Shown here: positions 25,235-33,444 of the stretch, piece after piece
Numbering within the stretch: the first letter of the stretch is position 1
Layout: the number at the start of each line of letters is the position of its first letter
Assembly: GCF_002799245.1 (NCBI RefSeq)
Contig: NZ_NEQV01000004.1
Coordinates: 310,001-374,000 of the forward strand
Direction of reading: 5' to 3'
Source of the DNA: Stenotrophomonas maltophilia
GTDB lineage: Bacteria; Pseudomonadota; Gammaproteobacteria; Xanthomonadales; Xanthomonadaceae
Length of the DNA: 64,000 bases
Translations under genes and position numbers: made by a program
The notes under the pieces: model-generated
What the model was told of the DNA's origin: nothing
Seen by the model: the letters and a program-made list of their open reading frames with translations, nothing else
The model's database searches: none

Positions 25235-25943
25235 TACCCCTCTGCCAAACCTGGTGGGCACCGCGCTGCCCCAGCCCGATCACCACCAGCTCGCCGCCGC
25301 CGATCCGGGGCCACCGCGCATCCTGCTGCTTTACGGCTCGCTCCGGCCGCAGTCGTTCAGCCGCAAGCTGGCGCTGGAAGCCGAACGGCTGCTGCGTCAC
25401 CTGGGGTGCGAGACCCGCGTGTTCGATCCGCATGCGCTGCCCATGCTGGACAGCGTGGACACGAGCCACCCCGAAGTGCAGCGGCTGCGCGCCTGGTCGC
25501 AGTGGTCGGAAGGCCAGGTCTGGGTCAGTCCCGAACGGCATGGGACGGTTACCGGCGTATTCAAGAACCAGATCGACTGGTTGCCGTTGGAGGATGGCAG
25601 CGTACGGCCGACGCAGGGCAGGACGCTGGCAGTAATGCAGGTGAGCGGCGGTTCGCAGTCGTTCAACACGGTCAACACGTTGCGCGTGCTCGGCCGGTGG
25701 ATGCGCATGCTGACCATCCCCAACCAGTCGTCGGTGGCCAAGGCCTGGCAGGAATTCGATGACGACGGGCGAATGAAGCCTTCGCCGTACTACGACCGGG
25801 TGGTAGACGTGATGGAGGAACTGGTGAAGTTCACGCTGCTGACGCGAGGCCGGTCGGATTATCTGGTGGACCGCTACAGCGAGCGGAAAGGCGATGCGCA
25901 CGCCGCTGCATTGGCGCGGGCAGCGGGGGCCACATCTTCCTGA
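25215..25943 (+). CDS. arsH: ArsH, NADPH-dependent FMN reductase of arsenic loci
   Basis: The 242-residue protein has the flavodoxin-like FMN loop [14 protein letters not shown] (about residues 38-51) and the ArsH-specific blocks [20 protein letters not shown] and [22 protein letters not shown]. ArsH enzymes oxidise trivalent methylated or aromatic arsenicals, for example methylarsenite, and are not needed for simple arsenite export. It diverges from arsR and should be under the same repressor. Its length is near the usual 230-250. Confidence 0.93.
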   Translation: MNKPITSTPLPNLVGTALPQPDHHQLAAADPGPPRILLLYGSLRPQSFSRKLALEAERLLRHLGCETRVFDPHALPMLDSVDTSHPEVQRLRAWSQWSEGQVWVSPERHGTVTGVFKNQIDWLPLEDGSVRPTQGRTLAVMQVSGGSQSFNTVNTLRVLGRWMRMLTIPNQSSVAKAWQEFDDDGRMKPSPYYDRVVDVMEELVKFTLLTRGRSDYLVDRYSERKGDAHAAALARAAGATSS

Positions 25944-25966
25944 GTTCCAATACGTCGACGCGTGTT

Positions 25967-26704
25967 CTATTTGCTCGCGCGCCGCGCACCCTTCTCGTCT
26001 TCGTCCTTGGCATCCCCACGGCTCTGCGCGAACTCCGGGAAGGTCTTCGCGATCGAATCCTTATCCGGCAGGATGTAGAACACGCCGCCCTTCTCGAACG
26101 TGGACTGCACGATCTGCTCATAGAACGCGGGCGAGACATTGATGCAGCCATGGGTGACACGGTTGTCGTCCGGCGTCGGCGTTGCCAGTCGTTCGGCGCG
26201 CTTTTCCTTCGGGCTGCCCGGCGGCAGCGGGTGCAGCGAGACAGCGGAATCGTAGTCCACCCACAGCACGCGCCCGGCATCATCCGAGGGGCCATAGCCC
26301 CCAATGAAGCGGCCGGCGGGCGTGGTGCGGTCATGGCCCGGAATCGCGCTCAGTGCGAGCTTGGCGACGCCGGGCGCGGAATGGTCGCCGATGGCCGAAC
26401 CAAACAAGGCCGGTGCGGCGCCACGCAGCTTGCCGTCGCCGCTGAAGATCAGAACCTGCGCCGCCGCCTTGTCCATGATTGCGAACGGATAGCCCTGGTT
26501 GTCCTTGCTTGCGACCACCCAGCCGGCCAGCTCGATCACGGTTTCGGAAACGCTCTGGTCGGGCGGAAGTTCATCGATGGCAGCCGCCGGTGGTGCAGGT
26601 GCGTCCTTGTCCCTGGCGTTGGCTACGCCGCTGCACGCAACGACCAGTGCCATGACCAGTGCGGCATGGAGGGCGCGGCGTGCGGGGGAGGAGGAAGTGC
26701 GAAT
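25967..26704 (-). CDS. L,D-transpeptidase (YkuD fold) with apparent AUU start
   Basis: A protein of 245 residues if translated from ATT at 26704. The catalytic motif VTHGCINVSP (His, Gly, Cys) near the C-terminus is the YkuD L,D-transpeptidase active site, used to make 3-3 peptidoglycan cross-links or attach proteins. Starting at ATT yields a good export signal (RTSSSPARRALHAALVMALV, then VACSGVANA), and AAGGAG lies 7 bases ahead. The first ATG lies inside that hydrophobic core, and the GTG at 26764 gives a charged extension without a signal. VVAC could also be a lipobox. The C-terminus is Lys/Asp/Glu-rich. Confidence 0.82.
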   Translation of the reverse strand: MRTSSSPARRALHAALVMALVVACSGVANARDKDAPAPPAAAIDELPPDQSVSETVIELAGWVVASKDNQGYPFAIMDKAAAQVLIFSGDGKLRGAAPALFGSAIGDHSAPGVAKLALSAIPGHDRTTPAGRFIGGYGPSDDAGRVLWVDYDSAVSLHPLPPGSPKEKRAERLATPTPDDNRVTHGCINVSPAFYEQIVQSTFEKGGVFYILPDKDSIAKTFPEFAQSRGDAKDEDEKGARRASK

Positions 26705-26810
26705 GGGACGGCTCCTTGCAATGCAATCTTGGGTGGAAGGACGCCAGTGGCCGGCGAAGGCCACTGGTTCCCGATACAGAGATGGATCAATTCAAATAGT
26801 GAGGGAGCGA

Positions 26811-27083
26811 TTACCCGCGCGGCTTGCGGCCGGCAGGTGCCCTTTCAAGCTGCTGCACACGGCCTTCGATCTGGTCCAGACGCTGGTTGGCCTGCTGCGC
26901 GGACTGGTTGGCGGACTCCGCACTCTGCGCAGCACCCTGCACCTTGACATCGAGCTGATCGAGACGCGAGTTGATGGTTGCAAACTCGTTCTTGTAAGAG
27001 GCGCAAGCGCCAAGGCTCACGGTGGCGATGAGCGCTACAGCAAGCGCGCGGGCCGTCTTCATGTGTTGCGGGTTCAGGTTCAT
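26811..27083 (-). CDS. Lpp/OprI-like alanine-zipper lipoprotein
   Basis: A 90-residue lipoprotein: signal peptide ending in LGAC, then a heptad-patterned coiled coil (INSRLDQLDVKVQGAAQSAE, later ANQRLDQIEGRVQQLE) and a basic tail RKPRG. The layout resembles Lpp/OprI outer-membrane lipoproteins that trimerise and tether the envelope; the C-terminal lysine used for peptidoglycan linkage in Lpp is replaced by Arg-Gly. The ATG at 27083 has a strong AAGGAGGGA site. It sits next to an L,D-transpeptidase, the enzyme class that links Lpp to the wall, which may not be chance. Confidence 0.75.
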   Translation of the reverse strand: MNLNPQHMKTARALAVALIATVSLGACASYKNEFATINSRLDQLDVKVQGAAQSAESANQSAQQANQRLDQIEGRVQQLERAPAGRKPRG

Positions 27084-27422
27084 TGCACTCCCTCCTTCGT
27101 CTGGGGAAGCTGGAATATAGCGGCGTTTGTTCCCGAAGCCGTCAAGGGCTTTCAGCTGCAGTTGGAAGAGGTCGATGAGCTGTGAAGTCCGCTGATCAAC
27201 AATCCTTAACAAGCGGGATCAAGCGAGCTGATCTGCGTCGCAGGCGCGTCGGAAATGCGTGACAGGCAGCCCATTCATCAACGCAAGACGCGCTCACGGC
27301 GGGAAGCGCCGCAGCGCTCGCTTTGATGTGCTGTTCACCCTTCAATGGGAGACTCCAGCCACTTGGCTCTTCTCTGGTGCGAAATCCCTTGCCCCCGTGT
27401 CCAGCCCCGGACGGCACGGCAT
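27084..27422. other. Gap without a supported gene
   Basis: About 340 bases upstream of the lipoprotein gene. Reading frames in both strands overlap each other and lack ribosome sites. Composition is mixed, with some A/T-rich spots near 27200 (AATCCTTAACAAG). I see no RNA gene, repeat or terminator. Confidence 0.4.
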
Positions 27423-27707
27423 ATGCACCCTCCCAAGGCCTTCAGGATCCACGCGATCCAACCTGTTTTCCTGCGCAATGGCGTGATCGACCGGCTGGAT
27501 CTGCTGGATGTCACCTGCGCATCCTGCACAACGCGATCGACGCTGGGCAACAACGCCGGCTTTGCGGTCAACGCGATGGCCACGGTATTGACCTGTCCGT
27601 CCTGCGCCGCCATTGCGATACTGGACGAACTGGAGATATGGGGGCACTGGCTGGAGCAACGACGGCGCGAGCGCCTGCTCGCGCAGTTCGATCCTTCCAC
27701 GCACTAG
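27423..27707 (+). CDS. Small orphan protein with two CxxC pairs
   Basis: A 94-residue frame beginning MHPPKAFRIHAIQPVFLRNG, with CASC near residue 33 and CPSC near residue 62, then an amphipathic C-terminal helix (ILDELEIWGHWLEQRRRERL). The two CxxC pairs could bind zinc or form a redox centre. No family is recognised. I prefer the ATG at 27423 because the part before it is low in conserved pattern; the ribosome site is weak. Several antisense frames exist here, so coding status is uncertain. Confidence 0.45.
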   Translation: MHPPKAFRIHAIQPVFLRNGVIDRLDLLDVTCASCTTRSTLGNNAGFAVNAMATVLTCPSCAAIAILDELEIWGHWLEQRRRERLLAQFDPSTH

Positions 27708-27796
27708 CCGGAATGCCTCGCCCTGAAGACTTCAGCTGCCACCATCGTGCGTGGCCGGGCAGTGCGGCCCCACCAGGCAACTGCAATCTCCCGGCA

Positions 27797-28096
27797 TCAG
27801 GTATCACCGGGCCGGCGACCGGCCAAGGCTCCCATGGTGAAAGAGTACCCTGCCTCCTCCAGCAGAACTCTCATGCGAAGCTCTGCACGACGCGGCATGC
27901 ACAGTCCGTTGGGTGCGTAGAGAGCGTACACATAGCCGGCGCCTTCGATCTCCTCGCGACGCACCGAGCAGTCATCCGTCTCGGTCGCATCGGACCAGGC
28001 TGCCTTCAGCCTGGTCGGGCTGATGGATTGCCCTGGCTTGAGACGGAAGAAGAGCCAGCGGACTCCTGCCGGCGGGCTTTGTACTAACTTAGCCAT
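27797..28096 (-). CDS. Small hypothetical protein
   Basis: A 99-residue protein with a mixed alpha/beta pattern (GVRWLFFRLKPGQSISPTRL, later GYVYALYAPNGLCMP, ELRMRVLLEEAGYSF). It has no recognised domain. It overlaps the stop of the gene at 28084-28299 by 13 bases on the same strand, so the two are very likely co-translated and may act together. Confidence 0.5.
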   Translation of the reverse strand: MAKLVQSPPAGVRWLFFRLKPGQSISPTRLKAAWSDATETDDCSVRREEIEGAGYVYALYAPNGLCMPRRAELRMRVLLEEAGYSFTMGALAGRRPGDT

Positions 28097-28299
28097 TGCG
28101 CACCATCAATACTTCGATGAAGTCCCCGAAGTATTTCAGGATCAAGCTGTGGATGCGCGTTGCTTGCCGTGCAGGGAAGATCGATGCGGACGGCTCCGTT
28201 GACCAGGGCCGGCACATTGGCTTCCAGGTCAATCCACCAGCCCTCGGGCAGCCGGAGGCCAAGCCCGGTCCGATCGTAAATGCGAATCTGCAAAGACAT
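28084..28299 (-). CDS. Small hypothetical protein, upstream partner of the 27797 gene
   Basis: A 71-residue protein starting SLQIRIYDRTGLGLRLPEGW, with acidic and hydrophobic alternation. CAGGAG lies 7 bases ahead of its ATG. Its C-terminus overlaps the next gene. No function is apparent; two-gene overlap units of this size are seen in toxin-antitoxin modules and in small accessory operons, but nothing in the sequence shows which. Confidence 0.5.
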   Translation of the reverse strand: MSLQIRIYDRTGLGLRLPEGWWIDLEANVPALVNGAVRIDLPCTASNAHPQLDPEILRGLHRSIDGAQWLS

Positions 28300-28363
28300 G
28301 GGCAGGCTCCTGTTGAGGCCTGAGCATACGCCCGAGGTGTGTCAGCCTTGATTGCGACGGTGG

Positions 28364-28630
28364 CTATGCCGAAGCGTCCACGCGGTGAGCGCAGCGAAAC
28401 ACCTGCTGCTCGTCCTGCTGGACCTTCAGGAATGAATCCAGCCAACGCAACGCAGCACCACGATTGCCGATGGCGCCTCCGAGTTCTTCGGTGAGGCAGC
28501 GTGCACATTCCATTCCCCCCGGGCTTGGAGCCCGGCACGCACGGCATTGCGCCATGGTGGTGGTGGCCTCAGGCCTGCATTGATACATGATCTTCTTCAT
28601 CAGGCTGATGGCACGCGCATGCGATGACAT
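28364..28630 (-). CDS. Small Cys-rich hypothetical protein
   Basis: An 88-residue protein with CRACRAP and ECARCL, two CxxC pairs spaced 11 residues apart near the middle, and an extra Cys at each end. The pattern suggests a zinc-binding fold. The ATG at 28630 has GGAA 7 bases ahead; the ATG ten codons later is an alternative. No family is recognised. Confidence 0.42.
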   Translation of the reverse strand: MSSHARAISLMKKIMYQCRPEATTTMAQCRACRAPSPGGMECARCLTEELGGAIGNRGAALRWLDSFLKVQQDEQQVFRCAHRVDASA

Positions 28631-28683
28631 GATCGATTCCAGAGCGGAGGTAGCCGCGCATCACGCGGCGTCCCCGTCATACC

Positions 28684-28896
28684 TTAGCGGCGCAGATTGC
28701 TGGCCGCGTCGCCCTTCTGCTCCTGCCCGGGCTTGGGAGGCTCACGATCCTTGTTGTCCTGCTGCTGTTGCTGGCCCGGCGCGTCGACGTTGCCACCGGG
28801 CTCGTCTCCATCCACCTGTCCCTGCGGAGGGGTCTGCTTGGCGTCGGCTGCAGTGTTGGAGCGATTGTTCTGGTTCTGCTGCGGTGTGTTGTTCAT
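28684..28896 (-). CDS. Small disordered Gln/Asn/Pro-rich protein
   Basis: A 70-residue, fully hydrophilic protein (MNNTPQQNQNNRSNTAADAK, then PGQQQQQDNKDREPPKPGQ). GGAGCAACGAG precedes the ATG. It lacks any hydrophobic core and should be intrinsically disordered; small proteins of this kind are sometimes stress-induced. No function can be assigned. Confidence 0.5.
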   Translation of the reverse strand: MNNTPQQNQNNRSNTAADAKQTPPQGQVDGDEPGGNVDAPGQQQQQDNKDREPPKPGQEQKGDAASNLRR

Positions 28897-29049
28897 CTCG
28901 TTGCTCCAGTGCAGCGGATCTGCTGCGAATCCACAGTGGCCCTGCCGCTGTTACGTGGTCGTGCCAGGAAAGGAGCAGCATGAACGGATGCCATGAATGC
29001 GGTGCACGATCGAAAGGGTATAGGGTGGGGTTCCCAAAGGAATACGAAC

Positions 29050-29331
29050 ATGGACCGCAGCAGGAACAAGGATTTCGTCGACGTCGATCGTGAACTTGCA
29101 CATTGGGAGACCGCCTTCAAGGCAGGATCGCTGCCGGCGATCAACTTCCGCCATGAGGTGGCACCGGTTGCTCGATTGGCCTGTGACATCTACGTCAGGG
29201 ATCCACATGGCAGCCAGCTGGCCTGGCTGCAGGTACTCAAGCAGCGGCTGGCGATGCGCTCAAGCCTGCGCGGAAACCCGGGCGCTGAAGTGATCGCGAC
29301 GGGTTGCTGGGCACTTCTCGCCCAGCACTGA
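29050..29331 (+). CDS. Small hypothetical protein
   Basis: A 93-residue protein: DRSRNKDFVDVDRELAHWE, then a patterned alpha-helical C-terminus (SQLAWLQVLKQRLAMRSSLR). AAAGGAA lies before the ATG at 29050. No domain is recognised. It converges with the gene at 29343. Confidence 0.5.
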   Translation: MDRSRNKDFVDVDRELAHWETAFKAGSLPAINFRHEVAPVARLACDIYVRDPHGSQLAWLQVLKQRLAMRSSLRGNPGAEVIATGCWALLAQH

Positions 29332-29342
29332 AGGTTGAAGCA

Positions 29343-29669
29343 TCAGTCGCTGTGCTGGCTGGCGTTGTCGTTCCCCTCTCTCATCAGTTGGTCGTTCAAT
29401 ACATTGACCAGGGAGATCACCGCATCTGCCAACGCACGGGCATCGTTGATCGACCCGTAGAAGAAGATCCGTGATCCTTCGACCCGGACTTCCGCGAGAG
29501 AAGGCTGCGAAGCCAGCGACTCGCACTTCATGACGAAAAGCTCAGCCCAGCGCGGACCCGGAGCGAGATCGAGCAGCGCGGTGATCGCTTCATCCGCAGA
29601 CGCGTCGACGCGCTCGCGAAGGGGTGGAACGTCGAACCCGACAATTTTCGGAAGCATGGAAATGCGCAA
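29343..29669 (-). CDS. Small hypothetical protein with probable TTG start
   Basis: The C-terminal part (residues about 45-105) has an alternating beta/alpha pattern (EVRVEGSRIFFYGSINDARAL, one long helix after). I prefer the TTG at 29669, since GGAGG lies 7 bases ahead of it; the nearest ATG is four codons further in, and an upstream ATG at 29762 has no ribosome site. The product is then 108 residues, acidic, with no recognised family. Confidence 0.45.
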   Translation of the reverse strand: MRISMLPKIVGFDVPPLRERVDASADEAITALLDLAPGPRWAELFVMKCESLASQPSLAEVRVEGSRIFFYGSINDARALADAVISLVNVLNDQLMREGNDNASQHSD

Positions 29670-29865
29670 GGGTCTGCCTCCAGGTGGCTGATGCCCGAGT
29701 ATCGGCGTGATGCTGGGAGCGGCATAGCGCTTTCCAGTGAATGCTTCAGGATGAAGCTGCAATCGGGCTTCGCGCCGACCGCCTCTCTTCGCAGAGTTCC
29801 CTGAACGCCAGCCTTATTTATACACCAGTCAGTTCAATATTCAGGGTTGATTAGACCCCCTAACG

Positions 29866-29946
29866 GATAATTCACACCTGTCGACCGCCTCTTCTCTCTC
29901 CCCCTCCCGGGAGGCGGCCGACGAAACCAAAATAATTAAAGGTGTG
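29866..29946 (+). promoter_or_regulatory. ax21 leader with nested stem-loops
   Basis: GATAAT (29866-29871) is a candidate -10. Downstream, GTCG-A-CCGCCTC (29880-29891) pairs with GAGGCGG-C-CGAC (29911-29922) in a stable hairpin, and CACACCT (29873-29879) can pair with AGGTGTG (29940-29946), which holds the ribosome site 5 bases before the start. If the transcript begins before 29873, the ribosome site could be masked. If it begins near 29878, as the -10 suggests, only the inner hairpin forms and would sit at the very 5' end. Confidence 0.5.
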
Positions 29947-29951
29947 TCCCG

Positions 29952-30527
29952 ATGAACAAGAATTCGCTGCTTGCCCTGGGTCTTCTGGCTGCTCTGCCGT
30001 TCGCTGCATCGGCAACCGATGGCCTGTCGTACAACTACGTTGAAGGCGGCTACGTGAACACCGATGCCAAGGGCGGCGACGCCGATGGCTGGAAGGTGAA
30101 GGGTTCCGTGGCGGTGCACCCGAACTTCCACATCTTCGGCGACTACAGCGCGCAGGAGACCGACAAGTTCAAGAATGACGTCGACCAGTGGCGCATCGGT
30201 GCCGGCTACAACTACGGCATCGCACCGAACACCGACCTGGTGGCCCGCGTCGCGTACCAGAAGTTCGACATGAAGCACGGCCTGGACTTCAACGGCTACT
30301 CGACCGAAGTCGGCGTGCGCACCGCGTTCAACCCGTACGTGGAAGGCTACGTGATGGCCGGCTACGAGGACTACACCAAGAAGCACGGTATCAACCCGGA
30401 CGGCGAGTTCTACGGCCGCGTCGGCGCCACCGCCAAGTTCAACCAGAACTGGGGCCTGAGCGGCGAAGTGAAGCTGGCCAAGGCCGGTGACCGCGAGTGG
30501 TTCGTGGGCCCGCGCTTCACCTGGTAA
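29952..30527 (+). CDS. ax21: Ax21-family outer-membrane beta-barrel protein
   Basis: A 191-residue protein with a signal peptide (LLALGLLAALPFAASA, cleavage near residue 21) and an eight-stranded OmpX/OmpW-like barrel pattern: YNYVEGGYVNTDAKGGDADG at the start and the terminal aromatic FTW. The N-terminus is close to Ax21 of Xanthomonas and its S. maltophilia counterpart, as I remember them. Ax21 was once proposed as a secreted quorum signal, and that claim was later withdrawn; an outer-membrane protein is what the sequence supports. It has its own terminator, so it is a single-gene unit. Confidence 0.9.
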   Translation: MNKNSLLALGLLAALPFAASATDGLSYNYVEGGYVNTDAKGGDADGWKVKGSVAVHPNFHIFGDYSAQETDKFKNDVDQWRIGAGYNYGIAPNTDLVARVAYQKFDMKHGLDFNGYSTEVGVRTAFNPYVEGYVMAGYEDYTKKHGINPDGEFYGRVGATAKFNQNWGLSGEVKLAKAGDREWFVGPRFTW

Positions 30528-30592
30528 CAAACGCCTGTCGTTAGTGCGTGTTGTGCTGGCGTGTGACTCTCTCTCTCTCCCACACGCCAACC

Positions 30593-30624
30593 GAAGCCCG
30601 GCCTCGCGCCGGGCTTCACTTTTT
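30593..30624 (+). terminator. Terminator of ax21
   Basis: GAAGCCCGG (30593-30601) pairs perfectly with CCGGGCTTC (30609-30617), and a TTTTT run begins at 30620. It follows the ax21 stop by 65 bases and precedes the AraC-type gene by 26 bases. Confidence 0.85.
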
Positions 30625-30650
30625 GGGGCGGCGTGGCGCCACAATGCGGC

Positions 30651-31415
30651 ATGGGCGACTCTTCCTCTCTCGCAGGTACCGGCACGGCCTACCAGGAGCA
30701 TCTGGCACCGGACCCACTGCGTGGCCACTTCGGCCAGCTGTGGCAGAGCCAGCTCCCTGACGATGCAGCTGGGCACATCACCGTATTGCCCGATGGCTGC
30801 GTGGATATCCTCTGGCGCGACGGCGCGCTGTTCGTGGTCGGCCCCGACCGGGTAGCGGCGCATCCGGCGCTGGCACCGCGCGCGCAGGTGCTGGGCGCGC
30901 GTTTCCGGCCTGGGCAGGCGTTGGCCGCGCTGGGCCTGCCGTTGGCCGGGATCATCGGCCAGGCCGTGCCGCTGGCTGATCTGAAGGGCGCATGGGCACA
31001 GCGGGCTGCGGCGTCCATCGGCGACACCGCACCTGCACACCGCCTGCAGCGGATGGCGCAATGCCTGCAGCCGCACTTCGCAGGCGCGGCCCTCGACACC
31101 CGGTCACAGCGGGCGCATGCCCTGTTCCAGGCGCTTGCCAAGGGTCATGCCTCGTTGGATGAGCTTGCGGCACGCCTGGGCCTGAGCCCGCGCAGCCTGC
31201 GCCGCTTCAGCCAGTCGCAGTTCGGCTATGGAGCCAAGACGCTGGAGCGGATCCTGCGCCTGCAACGCTTCCTGCGCCAGAGCCGTGACTTGCCGCAGCA
31301 TTCCCTGGCGATGCTGGCTGCCGGTGCCGGCTATGCCGACCAGGCCCATCTCAGCCGCGAGGCCCGCGAGCTGGCCGGCATGACCGCGCGTGAGCTGCGC
31401 CTGGAATGGGGGTGA
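30651..31415 (+). CDS. AraC-family transcriptional regulator
   Basis: A 254-residue protein. The N-terminal half has the sensor pattern common in short AraC relatives (ITVLPDGCVDILWRDGALFV, then GARFRPGQALAALGLPLA). The C-terminus carries two helix-turn-helix units: LDELAARLGLSPRSLRRFSQ and LAMLAAGAGYADQAHLSREA. The ATG at 30651 was preferred to one six codons upstream because both lie close to the ax21 terminator and neither has a clear ribosome site. A likely target is the VOC gene 72 bases downstream, a pairing often seen. Confidence 0.87.
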   Translation: MGDSSSLAGTGTAYQEHLAPDPLRGHFGQLWQSQLPDDAAGHITVLPDGCVDILWRDGALFVVGPDRVAAHPALAPRAQVLGARFRPGQALAALGLPLAGIIGQAVPLADLKGAWAQRAAASIGDTAPAHRLQRMAQCLQPHFAGAALDTRSQRAHALFQALAKGHASLDELAARLGLSPRSLRRFSQSQFGYGAKTLERILRLQRFLRQSRDLPQHSLAMLAAGAGYADQAHLSREARELAGMTARELRLEWG

Positions 31416-31487
31416 TGGTGGCCGTTTCGTTCAAGACCTCTGGGCGGCGCTGACCGAAGCTGCAGGCTCCATCCACGGAGCTGTGCC

Positions 31488-31853
31488 ATGAGCCAAGCAA
31501 ATCCCGGCGCCGAACGCCGCATCGACAACATCGAATTCAACGTCGCCGACATCGCCCGCAGCAAACGTTTCTATGGCGAGGTGTTCGGCTGGCATTTCAC
31601 CGACTACGGCGCGGCCTATACCGAGTTCGACGACGGCCGGTTGAAGGGCGGCTTCGTGTCCAATGCGCCGGTACGTGCCCAAGGTGGCCCGCTGGTGATC
31701 CTCTACTGCACGGACCTTGCCGATGCACAGCATCGCGTGATTGCCGCGGGCGGTGAGGTGGTGCAGGCGGTGTTCGCGTTCCCTGGTGGCCGGCGTTTCC
31801 ACTTCCGCGATCTGGATGGCTATGAACTGGCGGTCTGGTGCGATGTGGAGTGA
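31488..31853 (+). CDS. VOC-family (glyoxalase-like) protein
   Basis: A 121-residue single-domain protein with the beta-alpha-beta-beta-beta signature RIDNIEFNVADIARSKRFYG at the start and a C-terminal FHFRDLDGYELAVW. Members bind a metal and act as glyoxalases, dioxygenases or antibiotic-binding proteins. The metal ligands cannot be assigned fully: His or Asn near residue 15 and Glu at the end of the last strand are candidates. The start has GAGCTGTGCC ahead. Confidence 0.85.
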   Translation: MSQANPGAERRIDNIEFNVADIARSKRFYGEVFGWHFTDYGAAYTEFDDGRLKGGFVSNAPVRAQGGPLVILYCTDLADAQHRVIAAGGEVVQAVFAFPGGRRFHFRDLDGYELAVWCDVE

Positions 31854-31975
31854 GTCCTCGCAGCATTGCCGCGGGACGGAACGAGAACCGCTCCGTCCCC
31901 GGCCAGGCGGTTCGGCTATGATCGCCGGCACATCGCCACCGGCGATGCACCCGCCTCAAGCCAGCAGGAACCGCC

Positions 31976-32950
31976 GTGAACTCCCAGCCCGCACCGATCA
32001 CCGCCCTCAACCACACGCTCGACAACGAGCCGCAGCAGATCACCGCGCCGCTCACCCATTCGGCGGCGTTCCTGGTGCTGAAGGTGAAGGATGACGCGGC
32101 GTCGATCGCCAGGGCACGCGAGGTGCTGGGCAGCACCGATGATCTGATCAAGAACACCGCCATCCGCGAAATCGAGCGCACCTTCACCTGCAACGTGGCC
32201 ATCGGCCATCGCGTGTGGCAGCCGCTGGTGGGTACCACGCCGCCGCGCGAGCTGGCACCGTTCCGCGAGATCAAGGGCGCGACCCACACGGCCGTGTCCA
32301 CGCCCGGTGACCTGCTGTACCACATCCGCGCACGCACCATGGACCTGATCGTGGCGTTCGAGCGCAATCTGCTGATGGCCTTCGGCGATGCGGTGGAGGC
32401 GATCGATGACGTGGCCGGTTTCCGCTATTTCGATGGCCGCGACCTGCTCGACTTCGTTGATGGCACCGCCAACCCGGAAGGGCTGTCGCTGCCGGAAGCC
32501 ACCATCGTGGGCGAGGAAGACCCGGAGCATGCCGGTGGCAGCTACGTGGTGGTGCAGAAGTACCTGCACAACCTCGATGCCTGGCGCGCGCAGAAGACCG
32601 AGGCGCAGGAAGCGATCATCGGCCGCACCAAGCACGACAACATCGAGCTGGATGATGCGCCGGCCGATGCGCAGAAATCGCACAAGACGCTGTGCACCAT
32701 CGAAGACGCCGACGGCGAGCACGAGATCCTGCGCGACAACATGCCGTTCGCCAATCCGGGCCGTGGCGAGTACGGCACCTACTTCATCGGTTACACCCGC
32801 CGCCTGTGGGTGATCGAGAAGATGCTCGAGCGCATGTTCATCGGCAATCCTGCGCCGCTGCACGACCGCATCCTCGATTTCTCCACCGCCACCACCGGCG
32901 TGACCTTCTTCGCGCCCTCGCGCAAGGTGCTGGCCGACCTGGGCGAGTGA
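31976..32950 (+). CDS. DyP-type haem peroxidase
   Basis: The 324-residue protein has the DyP signature DFVDGTANPEG (about residues 160-170, the distal Asp-Gly block) and the block EHEILRDNMPFANPGRGEYG, which usually carries the proximal haem side, followed by YFIGYTRRLWVIEKMLERM. It lacks a Tat signal, so it should be cytosolic or packaged (YfeX-like subgroup). DyP enzymes reduce peroxide at the expense of dyes or porphyrins. There is no encapsulin gene beside it. The ATG lies 123 bases after the VOC stop. Confidence 0.92.
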   Translation: MNSQPAPITALNHTLDNEPQQITAPLTHSAAFLVLKVKDDAASIARAREVLGSTDDLIKNTAIREIERTFTCNVAIGHRVWQPLVGTTPPRELAPFREIKGATHTAVSTPGDLLYHIRARTMDLIVAFERNLLMAFGDAVEAIDDVAGFRYFDGRDLLDFVDGTANPEGLSLPEATIVGEEDPEHAGGSYVVVQKYLHNLDAWRAQKTEAQEAIIGRTKHDNIELDDAPADAQKSHKTLCTIEDADGEHEILRDNMPFANPGRGEYGTYFIGYTRRLWVIEKMLERMFIGNPAPLHDRILDFSTATTGVTFFAPSRKVLADLGE

Positions 32951-32980
32951 TCAACGCATGCATATGCATCTGGAGGACGT

Positions 32981-33325
32981 ATGACTGTCTTGAGAGGTCC
33001 CTTCCTGGCGGCATTGTTCATGGGCATCGCTGGATGCTCGACAGCACCTGGCTTGCTTGAACAGACACCTGAGTCATTTGATTCTTCGAAATCGGTGCAG
33101 CAGGTCACCGTGTGCCTTTCCCAGACGTGGACCCAGCGCAACAAGGTTGTGCGCGTGCTGCCCACCGAATCCGGGCAGCGCATTGTCATCGACAACCCCG
33201 TGAACTATGGGGTGATTGCCATTGTCGAGCTTGCCTCTACCCCGGCTGGTACGTCTGCACGCTACTGGAAGGGCGCAGGCCTCACCGGCTGGACGCGCGA
33301 TGATCTGAAGGCCTGCCTGGACTGA
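32981..33325 (+). CDS. Small lipoprotein of unknown function
   Basis: A 114-residue protein with signal peptide and lipobox (IAGC, Cys at about 19). The mature part has a beta pattern (VTVCLSQTWTQRNKVVRVLP, RIVIDNPVNYGVIAIVELA) that suggests a small beta-sandwich. GGAGG lies before the ATG. It is 30 bases after the DyP gene but has its own ribosome site. No family is recognised. Confidence 0.65.
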   Translation: MTVLRGPFLAALFMGIAGCSTAPGLLEQTPESFDSSKSVQQVTVCLSQTWTQRNKVVRVLPTESGQRIVIDNPVNYGVIAIVELASTPAGTSARYWKGAGLTGWTRDDLKACLD

Positions 33326-33444
33326 TCGAAGGCAATCCCTCTCAGTCGGGCGAGCTCGACGCGCCGCGCCATCACGGCCCGCCATCTGCCTGTCATCCAA
33401 GGCGTCGACCATGGCGCGCTGGATGGGAGCGCAGGAGGCAGGCG

